64,000 nucleotides of DNA from Dysgonomonas gadei ATCC BAA-286. GTDB lineage: Bacteria > Bacteroidota > Bacteroidia > Bacteroidales > Dysgonomonadaceae. Below, piece by piece: positions 53,745 to 61,564 of the stretch; the first letter of the stretch is position 1, and each line of letters begins with the position of its first letter. The translations under genes and the position numbers were made by a program. The DNA lies in NCBI RefSeq assembly GCF_000213555.1, contig NZ_GL891987.1:62001-126000 (forward strand), given 5' to 3'. The notes below the pieces were generated by a model. That model searched no databases. It was given only the letters and a program-made list of their open reading frames with translations, and was not told where the DNA came from.

Positions 53745-54431
53745 ATGCCGCGCATATACAAACTTTCAAGGACAGGATTGAAATTATTATATAAAGTACG
53801 CCATCACCGGGGACATGGCATACATTCTCCCTTTGTATTCAATCTGGTGACAAAGGTAATAGAAGAAAAAGCGCCTTATCACGCTTATGATGATATAAAA
53901 TTCGCGCTTGACAGCCTGACAGAAAAACATTTCAAGCTAAATAAACACAATAAGCTGATGTTTAAGCTGGCCAATCATTTCGAGGTGGAACGCGTTCTGG
54001 AAATAGGTTCCGGCTTTGGAGTCAACACCCTTTGTCTGACTGCGCCGTCTTCGAGTATAGAATGTACATGTGTCGAGATATCGGAACAAAAAGCAGCGTT
54101 GGCCCGGAAGTTGCATCATAACTGGCCAAGAAAGATAAATTTGTACACGAAAGAAGAATTGCCTGTTTTAGCCGATAAACAGGACTGTATATTGATCGAT
54201 CTCAACAATTATAATCATCTGCCTGCGGATATAAATAAGTACCTGATGGAACTGTCACATGAAAAAACATTCATTATTGTGAAAGGTATCCGAACAAACA
54301 AACGCTATCAGATGTTATGGAGAAGTATTTTGAATATAGAGTCGCGGACAGCTGTACTCGATCTGTTTAATACCGGAATTCTGTTTTTCGACAAACAGCT
54401 GTACAAATGGAATTATCAGATCAGTTTTTAA
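53745..54431 (+). CDS. SAM-dependent methyltransferase-like protein
   Basis: A 228-residue protein. The N-terminal RHHRGHGIHSPFVFNLVTKV (about 19-38) is a block I recall from Bacteroidales proteins annotated as methyltransferases. Motif I is VLEIGSGFGVNTLCL (about 84-98), followed by TCVEISEQKAALARK (about 108-122), fitting the Rossmann methyltransferase fold. The C-terminal half is less conserved and lacks a clear motif IV. Substrate unknown. It is separated by one base from the barrel gene, so it is the third gene of the operon. Confidence 0.8.
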   Translation: MPRIYKLSRTGLKLLYKVRHHRGHGIHSPFVFNLVTKVIEEKAPYHAYDDIKFALDSLTEKHFKLNKHNKLMFKLANHFEVERVLEIGSGFGVNTLCLTAPSSSIECTCVEISEQKAALARKLHHNWPRKINLYTKEELPVLADKQDCILIDLNNYNHLPADINKYLMELSHEKTFIIVKGIRTNKRYQMLWRSILNIESRTAVLDLFNTGILFFDKQLYKWNYQISF

Positions 54432-54512
54432 ATAGCTGTCAGGGATTTTCGTTTGGCAAGACAATAAAGCGGATCAGCATTCGTATTTACTATCTAAACA
54501 TATCATTGATAA

Positions 54513-55073
54513 ATGAAAAAAAGCTTGGTATATACAAAAACCGGAGATAAGGGAACGACTTCCCTTGTCGGGGGAAAACGGGTAGTTAAATCCCATGTCA
54601 GGCTCGAAGCCTATGGGACTGCCGATGAACTGAATTCTTTTGTCGGATTCCTGACAGAAGAGATAGACGATGAGCACGATTTGGAAACATTATCATATAT
54701 TCAGCACAAATTGTTTACGGTAGGTTCATACCTTGCCACGGAAACCGAAGCAATACCTCCCAAAGCAGCAAGTATAATTACAGAAAAAGATATTGCGCTG
54801 CTGGAAAACGAAATGGACAGGATGGACAGCGAACTGCCACCCCTTCGCCAGTTTGTACTACCGGGAGGGAGTGAATCGGCATCACGGGCTCATATATGCC
54901 GGACAGTCTGCCGGAGGACCGAGCGTTGTATATACCGGGTGAAGGAAGAATTTCCGGTAGATGAACACGTGCTAATGTTTGTAAACCGGCTTTCAGACTA
55001 CTTTTTCTTACTAGCCAGGAAGGAGAGTAATAAGAAAGGAAAAGAAATATTTTGGAATCAGACTTTGATATAA
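54513..55073 (+). CDS. Cob(I)alamin adenosyltransferase, PduO type
   Basis: A 186-residue enzyme that transfers adenosyl from ATP to cob(I)alamin. The N-terminal YTKTGDKGTTSLVGGKRVVK (about 6-25) is the ATP-binding P-loop-like region. AYGTADELNSFVGFL (about 33-47) and the C-terminal SASRAHICRTVCRRTER (about 126-142) are the other hallmarks of the PduO/human MMAB type. Active as a trimer. No cobalamin riboswitch is seen in the 80 bases upstream and no B12 genes are next to it. Confidence 0.95.
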   Translation: MKKSLVYTKTGDKGTTSLVGGKRVVKSHVRLEAYGTADELNSFVGFLTEEIDDEHDLETLSYIQHKLFTVGSYLATETEAIPPKAASIITEKDIALLENEMDRMDSELPPLRQFVLPGGSESASRAHICRTVCRRTERCIYRVKEEFPVDEHVLMFVNRLSDYFFLLARKESNKKGKEIFWNQTLI

Positions 55074-55085
55074 GAAATAAAGTTC

Positions 55086-55093
55086 TATTTTTG
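55086..55093 (+). promoter_or_regulatory. -7 box TATTTTTG for the DUF2795 gene
   Basis: TATTTTTG, 45 bases before the ATG; expected transcript start near 55100. Confidence 0.55.
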
Positions 55094-55137
55094 CGAAAAA
55101 TATAACCAAACTGGCAAATAAATAAAACTAAGATATT

Positions 55138-55359
55138 ATGTACTGGACTTTAGAACTTGCATCGAAATTAGAAGATGCGCCATGGCCTGCAACGAAGGAA
55201 GAGTTAATAGACTATGCTCAACGTTCAGGCGCACCCCTAGAAGTGATAGAAAACTTACAGGAGATCGAGGACGAGGATGAAATCTTTGATACTATCGAAG
55301 ATATCTGGCCCGATTATCCGAGCAAGGAAGATTTCTTTTTCAACGAGGATGAGTATTAG
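55138..55359 (+). CDS. DUF2795 family small acidic protein
   Basis: A 73-residue acidic protein starting MYWTLELASKLEDAPWPATK, with the DUF2795 pattern PWPATKEELIDYAQRSGAPLEVIENL over residues 15-40. The C-terminal third is very acidic (EIEDEDEIFDTIEDIWPDYP). It resembles short Bacteroidota proteins of unknown function. A clear promoter before and hairpin after indicate a real single-gene unit. Confidence 0.85.
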   Translation: MYWTLELASKLEDAPWPATKEELIDYAQRSGAPLEVIENLQEIEDEDEIFDTIEDIWPDYPSKEDFFFNEDEY

Positions 55360-55396
55360 CTTTAAGAAGCTGTAAAAGAATCTTAAAAAAGGTAAC

Positions 55397-55436
55397 AAAA
55401 AGAGGTTGGGGTGAAAATTCACTCTAATCTCTTTTT
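55397..55436 (+). terminator. Terminator after the DUF2795 gene
   Basis: An 18-base stem, AAAAAGAGGTTGGGGTGA against TCACTCTAATCTCTTTTT, with three G-U pairs on the plus strand and a four-base loop, followed by GTGTTTTTT. It begins inside a GGTAACAAA unit of the R1 repeat. Confidence 0.85.
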
Positions 55437-55552
55437 GTGTTTTTTAGAACCGATTTTATGAACTTGTTCCTTTATTTTAGCCACAGAGTAAAATTGATTA
55501 TACCTGGTTTCGCCGGATTTACATAGACGAAAGACAAAAGAAATACCTAAAA

Positions 55553-55582
55553 AGATGCTCCCTTTAATATTGGGGAGCATCT
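55553..55582 (-). terminator. Minus-strand terminator-like hairpin with no known gene
   Basis: A perfect ten-base stem AGATGCTCCC / GGGAGCATCT with a ten-base loop. Only on the minus strand is it followed by a T run (TTTTTAGG), so it should end a minus transcript, but no established minus gene lies upstream of it. Confidence 0.6.
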
Positions 55583-56056
55583 CTACAAAGTAATAGCTAT
55601 ACTATTACTTACAGGTTCAATTGAAAATTTGCGTACGGTTGGAAATTAATGTTTAATTATAATCGGTTTATTCAAGTTCTTTTCCCCATAGCTCAATATC
55701 GCTTGGGACGTCATATAATGAACAAGTTATACATAGCCAACATATTATAAATACTATTAAAATTATTAAGTATAGCATATCCCATTAAAATATCTGAGCT
55801 TCTCTATGAAATCTGTAAAGTATATCCCTATATTTACTGATTATGGTAAGGTTAAAACATTCAGTAAATAATTCTGAATTGCTGTAAATTCGCTTGTTAT
55901 TTCCATAAGCAAGCTTTTTCTCAGACAAAAGTAAGTTTAACGTTTTGTATGTGAAATTATTATAGAACAATAGGATATTTGGCTGATAAACAGCCGAATG
56001 ATTCTGGAATTTATAAAAAAAGCAAATGCTGCATGCAGTTTATTGATATAATATGT

Positions 56057-56064
56057 TATTTTTG
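56057..56064 (+). promoter_or_regulatory. -7 box TATTTTTG for the XRE regulator
   Basis: TATTTTTG, expected transcript start near 56071, 20 bases before the ATG. Confidence 0.55.
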
Positions 56065-56090
56065 AAGTATCATACTGTAAAAAAAAGTCT

Positions 56091-56567
56091 ATGAGTGAAG
56101 TCGCCGGAAAAGAAAAAAAGATACATCAAGGTAAAAATGTTAGATTTGCCCGGGAGTTGAAAGGGCTATTTCAGCAAGATTTAGCTGATAAACTGAATAA
56201 ACAGCAAAGTGATATATCCAGAATAGAGAATCAGGAGATTATTGATGACGAGTTACTGAATCAAATAGCCCTTGCATTAGAAATTCCTGTTGATTTTCTG
56301 AAAAACTTTAAGCCTGAAAGTTTGATTTCACAACTTACCATAAATGCTCAGACTGTTTCTTTTAAAGACAAGGCCGTTGCCTCGGTAGGACATGATGTCA
56401 TTTATAATTTTCCGATTGAAGAAGTGGCAAAAATGAATAAGGAATTGCTTGAAATGCAAAAAGAACATTACGAAAAAGAAATGCAATTATTAGCGGAAAA
56501 ATTCGAATTAGAAAAAGAAAATGCTTTGCTAAAACAGAAATTTGAATTCTTGAAAAATAAAAAATAA
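56091..56567 (+). CDS. XRE-family helix-turn-helix protein with C-terminal coiled coil
   Basis: A 158-residue protein. Residues 14-75 form an XRE/Cro helix-turn-helix: NVRFARELKGLFQQDLADKL, NKQQSDISRIENQEIID, LLNQIALALEIPVDFLKNF. The end (about 115-158) is a Lys/Glu-rich coiled coil (EEVAKMNKELLEMQKEHYEK), probably a dimerisation helix. No partner gene of a toxin-antitoxin or prophage system is next to it. Targets unknown; autoregulation is possible. Confidence 0.85.
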   Translation: MSEVAGKEKKIHQGKNVRFARELKGLFQQDLADKLNKQQSDISRIENQEIIDDELLNQIALALEIPVDFLKNFKPESLISQLTINAQTVSFKDKAVASVGHDVIYNFPIEEVAKMNKELLEMQKEHYEKEMQLLAEKFELEKENALLKQKFEFLKNKK

Positions 56568-56754
56568 ACACCTCTCTGTCTTTCAGACTTTACCCATCTA
56601 GCAGGGCAACATAATAAACTCATTATGTACTAAGTGGCTTAGGCCGGATTCCTATAAAAACAGTTGTATAGAAATATCCAAAACTTTATCTATATAATTT
56701 AGCCGATAGCCTTTAGCTATTAGCTTACAGTTCTTTGAAATAATTGATTCGCAG

Positions 56755-56781
56755 ATTTGCAAATTAGCATATTAGCAAATG
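56755..56781. repeat. R3 repeat, second copy
   Basis: Matches 36944-36970 at 26 of 27 positions, with core TTAGCATATTAGCAAATG. It lies ten bases before an R1 copy. Confidence 0.7.
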
Positions 56782-56790
56782 AGTGAAATA

Positions 56791-56812
56791 GTGTAACCTT
56801 TGTTACCTTTTG
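56791..56812 (+). repeat. R1 repeat copy upstream of mutS (first)
   Basis: Plus strand GTGTAACCTTTGTTACCTTT, one base from consensus and the same variant as at 4544-4570. Reads toward mutS. Confidence 0.65.
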
Positions 56813-56862
56813 GAGAAAGTTACAAGTTTTGTCGCTTTGCGCCACTAACGGCTAAAAGCTGA

Positions 56863-56887
56863 AAAAGTGTTACCTTTGTTACTTTTT
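56863..56887 (+). repeat. R1 repeat copy upstream of mutS (second)
   Basis: Plus strand GTGTTACCTTTGTTACTTTT (56868-56887), preceded by TAAAAGCTGAAAAA. It contains TACCTTTG at 56872-56879 and reads toward mutS, 267 bases away. Confidence 0.65.
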
Positions 56888-57057
56888 GTGCCTAAGACCT
56901 TTGTGAAAGATTCTTTAACCACGAGATCAAAGAAGTACACAGAGTTTTATTAAGAAAAGTAATAGTTCGAAAATAGTGTAAAAAGTGTCAGATTTGCCTC
57001 ACCTTCGCTTCGGCGATTGCTAATTGTCAACTTTTATACAGAAGCTACAACCAAACG

Positions 57058-57089
57058 AATTATTAATTCTTCATTCTTAATTATTAATT
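57058..57089 (+). repeat. R2 repeat copy upstream of mutS
   Basis: A 32-base element with core TTCATTCTTAATTATTAATT, identical at 31 of 32 positions to the reverse complement of 17972-18003, lying six bases before the mutS -7 box. Confidence 0.75.
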
Positions 57090-57095
57090 ATTTTC

Positions 57096-57103
57096 TATCT
57101 TTG
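57096..57103 (+). promoter_or_regulatory. -7 box TATCTTTG for mutS
   Basis: TATCTTTG, expected transcript start near 57110, 44 bases before the GTG start. Confidence 0.6.
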
Positions 57104-57153
57104 CTTACTTGTAATTTAACAATAAAGAATACATCTAAATAAACATAATAACT

Positions 57154-59766
57154 GTGTCGAAGAAAGTAGCCGAAACCCCGTTGATGAAACAATATTTTGA
57201 AATCAAGAGTAAACATCCTGATGCAATATTGCTGTTTCGTGTGGGTGACTTTTACGAGACTTTTTCACAAGATGCCATCGATGCTGCCGAGATAACAGGA
57301 ATTACACTTACCCGGCGTGCCAATGGATCGGCACAATTTGTAGAACTGGCCGGATTTCCTCATCATGCATTGGATACTTATCTTCCTAAACTGGTGCGGG
57401 CAGGCAAGCGCGTCGCTATCTGCGACCAGCTGGAAGACCCCAAGCTGACCAAGACAATTGTAAAGCGGGGAATTACGGAACTTGTCACTCCCGGGGTATC
57501 CATTAATGACAATATCCTCAATCACAAAGAGAACAATTTTCTCTGTGCAGTACATTTTGCAAAAAGCAGCTGTGGTATTTCCCTGCTCGATATCTCCACA
57601 GGTGAATATCTTGTAGCAGAAGGGACTAAAGAATATGTAGATAAACTGCTTACCAATTTCTCACCGAAAGAAGTTTTGGTGGAAAGGAGCAAAAAAAAGC
57701 TATTTGAAGAATATTTCGGAACACGTTTCTTTATCTTCGAACTCGATGACTGGGTATTTACGGAAGATACTGCCAGAGACAGGTTATTGAAGCACTTTGA
57801 AACAAAGAACCTGAAAGGATTCGGCGTGGAACATCTGACAAACGGGGTAATTGCAGCAGGAACGATCCTTCATTACCTCGATGTCACCCAACATACACAG
57901 ATAGGGCATATCACTTCGCTTTCGCGGATAGAGGAAGATAAGTACGTTCGTTTGGATAAGTTTACTGTCCGCAGCCTTGAACTTATTTCTACCATGAATG
58001 AAGGAGGAAAAAGCCTCCTCGACATTCTGGACAGGACAACATCGCCGATGGGCGCCCGTATGCTTCGCCGCTGGATGGTATTTCCGCTGAAAGATGCGAA
58101 GCCTATAAACAGCCGGCTGTCTGTAGTCGAATACTTCTTCAAGGACCTGGAATTAAAAGGCCTGCTGGAAGAACAGCTTTCATTGATAGGAGACTTGGAG
58201 CGCATTATATCCAAAGTAGCCGTAAACAGAATTACCCCGCGTGAAGTAGTACAGTTGAAAGTAGCATTGAAAGCCATAGAACCTATACGCGAGGCATTTC
58301 TGGCATCGAGCGAGCCAAGCCTGAGAGAAATAGGGGAAAAGCTCAATCCATGCCCTATTATCCGCGAACGTATAGAAAAGGAAATACATCCCGATCCGCC
58401 TACAATGCTGAATCGCGGGAACGTGATCAATAAGGGAGTAAACGCAGAACTCGATGAGTTGAGGGATATATCGTATTCCGGAAAAGATTACCTGCTGAAA
58501 ATACAACAACGTGAGACTGAAGCTACCGGAATCTCCTCTCTCAAGATAAGTTTCAATAGTGTATTCGGCTATTATATAGAAGTACGGAACGCGCACAAGG
58601 ATAAGGTTCCGGCCGAATGGATCCGTAAGCAAACTCTGGTAAATGCAGAACGTTATATCACACAGGAACTGAAAGACTATGAAGAGAAAATTCTGGGTGC
58701 GGAAGAGAAAATCCTGTCCCTCGAAACTGCTCTTTTTAATGACCTTGTACTCAGCCTTGTAGAATACATCCCGACTATACAGGTAAACGCGAATCTGATT
58801 GCACAGACCGACTGCCTGCTGTCGTTTGCCAAAGTGGCCAAGGAGAACAAGTATATCCGTCCCGAAATCAATGATACAGATGCATTGAAGATAAAAAACG
58901 GACGCCATCCGGTCATTGAGAAGCAACTGCCATTAGGCGAATCGTATATAACAAATGATGTTTTTCTGGATAGTAATTCGCAACAGATAATCATTATAAC
59001 CGGGCCGAATATGGCCGGTAAATCCGCCTTACTTCGCCAAACTGCTTTAATTACACTGATGGCGCAAGCCGGTAGCTTTGTCCCTGCCGAATCTGCCCAG
59101 ATAGGGCTGGTGGACAAGATATTTACCCGTGTCGGGGCATCTGATAATATTTCGCTGGGTGAATCAACCTTTATGGTGGAAATGAATGAGGCTGCCGATA
59201 TATTGAATAATCTCTCTCCGCGTAGTCTTGTCTTATTTGATGAGCTGGGCCGGGGAACCAGTACTTATGATGGTATTTCTATTGCATGGGCTATTGTGGA
59301 ATACATTCACGAGCATCCGAAAGCGAAAGCAAAGACTCTGTTTGCCACACATTACCATGAACTGAATGAGATGGAGAAATCCTTTAAGCGGATTAAGAAT
59401 TTCAATGTTTCGGTCAAAGAGATGGATAACAGGATTATCTTTCTTCGCAAACTGGTTCCCGGTGGCAGTGAGCACAGCTTCGGTATTCATGTAGCTAAGA
59501 TGGCCGGTATGCCTCAAAGCATTGTGAAACGGGCAAACAACATACTCAAGCAATTGGAAACAGATAACCGCAAACAGGGGATATCTAAGCCTATCAAGGA
59601 TATTAAAGAAAACAGGGAAGGTTATCAGCTTAGTTTCTTCCAGTTAGACGACCCTGTGCTTAGCCAGGTGAGAGATGAAATAAAATCGCTGGATGTCAAT
59701 AATCTGACGCCAATGGAAGCCTTGAACAAGTTAAATGATATAAAGAAAATAGTTTCAGGTAAATAA
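57154..59766 (+). CDS. mutS: DNA mismatch repair protein MutS
   Basis: An 870-residue mismatch-recognition ATPase (MutS1 type). The N-terminal mismatch-binding motif Phe-x-Glu is present in RVGDFYETF (about 29-37). Connector, lever, clamp and ATPase domains follow. Walker A is TGPNMAGKSALLRQT (about 617-631), with Ala where many have Gly (GPNMGGKS), Walker B is VLFDELGRGTSTYDG and the H-motif is TLFATHYHELNEM. The C-terminus (LDVNNLTPMEALNKLNDIKK) is the dimer-tetramer region. The start is GTG with MSKKVAETPLMKQY. MutL is not in the window. Confidence 0.97.
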   Translation: MSKKVAETPLMKQYFEIKSKHPDAILLFRVGDFYETFSQDAIDAAEITGITLTRRANGSAQFVELAGFPHHALDTYLPKLVRAGKRVAICDQLEDPKLTKTIVKRGITELVTPGVSINDNILNHKENNFLCAVHFAKSSCGISLLDISTGEYLVAEGTKEYVDKLLTNFSPKEVLVERSKKKLFEEYFGTRFFIFELDDWVFTEDTARDRLLKHFETKNLKGFGVEHLTNGVIAAGTILHYLDVTQHTQIGHITSLSRIEEDKYVRLDKFTVRSLELISTMNEGGKSLLDILDRTTSPMGARMLRRWMVFPLKDAKPINSRLSVVEYFFKDLELKGLLEEQLSLIGDLERIISKVAVNRITPREVVQLKVALKAIEPIREAFLASSEPSLREIGEKLNPCPIIRERIEKEIHPDPPTMLNRGNVINKGVNAELDELRDISYSGKDYLLKIQQRETEATGISSLKISFNSVFGYYIEVRNAHKDKVPAEWIRKQTLVNAERYITQELKDYEEKILGAEEKILSLETALFNDLVLSLVEYIPTIQVNANLIAQTDCLLSFAKVAKENKYIRPEINDTDALKIKNGRHPVIEKQLPLGESYITNDVFLDSNSQQIIIITGPNMAGKSALLRQTALITLMAQAGSFVPAESAQIGLVDKIFTRVGASDNISLGESTFMVEMNEAADILNNLSPRSLVLFDELGRGTSTYDGISIAWAIVEYIHEHPKAKAKTLFATHYHELNEMEKSFKRIKNFNVSVKEMDNRIIFLRKLVPGGSEHSFGIHVAKMAGMPQSIVKRANNILKQLETDNRKQGISKPIKDIKENREGYQLSFFQLDDPVLSQVRDEIKSLDVNNLTPMEALNKLNDIKKIVSGK

Positions 59767-59854
59767 AGTGTTAAAGAATTTCAGACACATTGTATTTTTT
59801 CATTCCTTTGTATCCCGAAACGAACTTACAAACAATAAGATAGACTAAAAGCTA

Positions 59855-60796
59855 ATGACTCGAAAAAAAATACTTGTAACAGGAGGAGCCGGATTTATCG
59901 GGTCACACTTGTGCGAAAGACTTCTTAATGAAGGCAATGAAGTATTATGCTTAGACAATTATTTCACCGGCTCTAAAGAGAATGTCATACACTTACTTAG
60001 CAATCCTTACTTCGAATTGATCAGGCATGATGTTGTCCACCCGTTTCATGTCGATGTGGACCAGATATACAACCTTGCATGCCCTGCCTCTCCTGTTCAT
60101 TATCAGTATAATGCCATTAAGACTATTAAGACTTCCGTCATGGGAGCCATCAATATGCTTGGACTGGCGAAACGCCTGAAAGCGAAAGTACTTCAGGCTT
60201 CGACAAGCGAAGTCTATGGCGATCCTCATGTACACCCTCAGCCCGAGTCATATTGGGGAAATGTAAACCCTATCGGGATACGTTCCTGTTATGATGAAGG
60301 GAAGCGCTGTGCCGAGACATTATTTATGGACTATCACCGCCAGAACGGGGTAAGGATTAAGATCGTCCGCATATTCAACACGTATGGTCCCCGGATGAAT
60401 CCGGAAGACGGTCGCGTGGTTTCGAACTTTATAGTGCAGGCACTGAAAGGGGAGGATATCACCATATACGGGGATGGCACACAAACACGCAGCTTCCAAT
60501 ATGTGGATGATATGGTGGAAGCCATGATAAGAATGATGGCTACTGATGACTCGTTTGTAGGCCCTGTAAATACCGGTAATCCGGGTGAATTCACGATGCT
60601 TGAGCTAGCTAATCTTATACTGGAACTAACAGGTTCTAAATCGAAATTAGTATTTAAGCCTTTGCCAAGCGATGATCCTAAACAACGAAAACCGGATATT
60701 AGCCTGGCCAAAGAGAAACTGAACTGGGAGCCTAAAATCCAATTGAGAGAAGGACTTACCGAAACTATAGCGTATTTCGATAGTATCCTTAAATAA
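59855..60796 (+). CDS. UDP-glucuronate decarboxylase (UDP-xylose synthase type)
   Basis: A 313-residue short-chain dehydrogenase-like enzyme of the extended SDR group. The NAD-binding TGGAGFIGSHLCERL is at 9-23, and the catalytic Tyr and Lys are in SCYDEGKRCAE (about 148-158). NLACPASPVHYQ (about 73-84), QASTSEVYGDP and FNTYGPRMNPEDGRVVSNF are typical of UDP-glucuronate decarboxylases, which make UDP-xylose. It precedes glycosyltransferase genes, so it likely feeds surface glycan synthesis. A dTDP-glucose dehydratase is less likely. Confidence 0.92.
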   Translation: MTRKKILVTGGAGFIGSHLCERLLNEGNEVLCLDNYFTGSKENVIHLLSNPYFELIRHDVVHPFHVDVDQIYNLACPASPVHYQYNAIKTIKTSVMGAINMLGLAKRLKAKVLQASTSEVYGDPHVHPQPESYWGNVNPIGIRSCYDEGKRCAETLFMDYHRQNGVRIKIVRIFNTYGPRMNPEDGRVVSNFIVQALKGEDITIYGDGTQTRSFQYVDDMVEAMIRMMATDDSFVGPVNTGNPGEFTMLELANLILELTGSKSKLVFKPLPSDDPKQRKPDISLAKEKLNWEPKIQLREGLTETIAYFDSILK

Positions 60797-60828
60797 AGAC
60801 TTTTACGAAGACATAAATATAACTAAAC

Positions 60829-61545
60829 ATGAAACTTTCAATTGTAATTCCTGCATACAACGAAGCCAGAACAATACATCTGATACTGAATAAGGTCTTA
60901 GCTGTGGAACTGATAGGTAATTTTGACAAAGAAATTATCATTGTTAATGACTGTTCAAAAGATGATACGGTAGAGGTCGTAAAAGCCTATATAGCTGAAC
61001 ATCCTCAAGCAGACATGAAACTATTCGAACAACCTGTGAATATGGGTAAAGGAGCTGCCCTACATAGGGGAATCAAAGAGGCTACAGGTGAATACCTTAT
61101 AATACAGGATGCCGACCTTGAATATGATCCGGAAGAGTACAATATCTTATTAAAACCTGTCATAGACGGATTTGCAGATGTTGTATTCGGCTCAAGATTT
61201 ATGGGAGGAAAACCTCATCGTATACTCTTCTTCTGGCATTCTATCGGAAATCAGCTATTGACATTCGTTTCCAATATGTTTACCAACCTCAATCTGTCGG
61301 ACATGGAGACATGCTATAAGTTGTTCCGGTCAGATATTATCAAGTCCATCCCTTTGCAGGAGAGACGCTTCGGATTTGAGCCGGAAGTGACAGCCAAAGT
61401 AGCGAGATATCCCCATGTAAGGATCTATGAAGTGGGTATATCCTATTATGGACGGACTTACGAGGAAGGCAAGAAGATAGGCTGGAGAGACGGAGTAAGA
61501 GCTTTTATCTGTATGCTTAAATACGGATTATTCAAAATGAAGTGA
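60829..61545 (+). CDS. Family 2 glycosyltransferase (DPM/GtrB-like)
   Basis: A 238-residue GT-A enzyme. LSIVIPAYNEARTIHLIL (about 3-20) is the nucleotide-sugar-binding N-terminus. EIIIVNDCSKDDTVEVV and the DxD in QDADLEYDPEEY (about 92-103) coordinate the metal, and GSRFMGGKPHRILFF with ETCYKLFRSD complete the polyprenyl-phosphate glycosyltransferase pattern. No C-terminal membrane helices, so it resembles soluble dolichol-phosphate mannosyltransferase types. It follows the decarboxylase gene by 32 bases. Sugar donor unknown. Confidence 0.9.
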   Translation: MKLSIVIPAYNEARTIHLILNKVLAVELIGNFDKEIIIVNDCSKDDTVEVVKAYIAEHPQADMKLFEQPVNMGKGAALHRGIKEATGEYLIIQDADLEYDPEEYNILLKPVIDGFADVVFGSRFMGGKPHRILFFWHSIGNQLLTFVSNMFTNLNLSDMETCYKLFRSDIIKSIPLQERRFGFEPEVTAKVARYPHVRIYEVGISYYGRTYEEGKKIGWRDGVRAFICMLKYGLFKMK

Positions 61546-61564
61546 TCCGAATAATATAACTGAA

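Larger units (their letters stand above)
55360..56090. other. 731-base AT-rich region without a supported gene
   Basis: It contains a partial R1 unit (55385-55401) fused to a terminator (55397-55436), a minus-oriented terminator-like hairpin (55553-55582) and an AT-rich stretch to 56050. A 61-codon minus ORF (55785-55970) has a compositionally odd product and no homology I recognise. A minus -7 box TACTTTTG at 55926-55933 together with the hairpin at 55553 could define an RNA of about 365 bases. The XRE promoter is at the right end. Confidence 0.5.
56568..57153. other. 586-base repeat-rich leader region of mutS
   Basis: No gene is seen. In order it holds R4 (56717-56740, plus-strand GTTCTTTGAAA), R3 (56755-56781), R1 (56791-56812), R1 (56863-56887), R2 (57058-57089) and the mutS -7 box (57096-57103). 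It is the richest repeat array in the window. Each element except R4 also occurs as a near-exact copy in another leader. Confidence 0.75.

Noticed and set aside
55785..55970. 61-codon ORF on the minus strand
   Set aside because: No recognisable family, no good start context, and the possible -7 box lies inside it. Kept only as part of a possible RNA.
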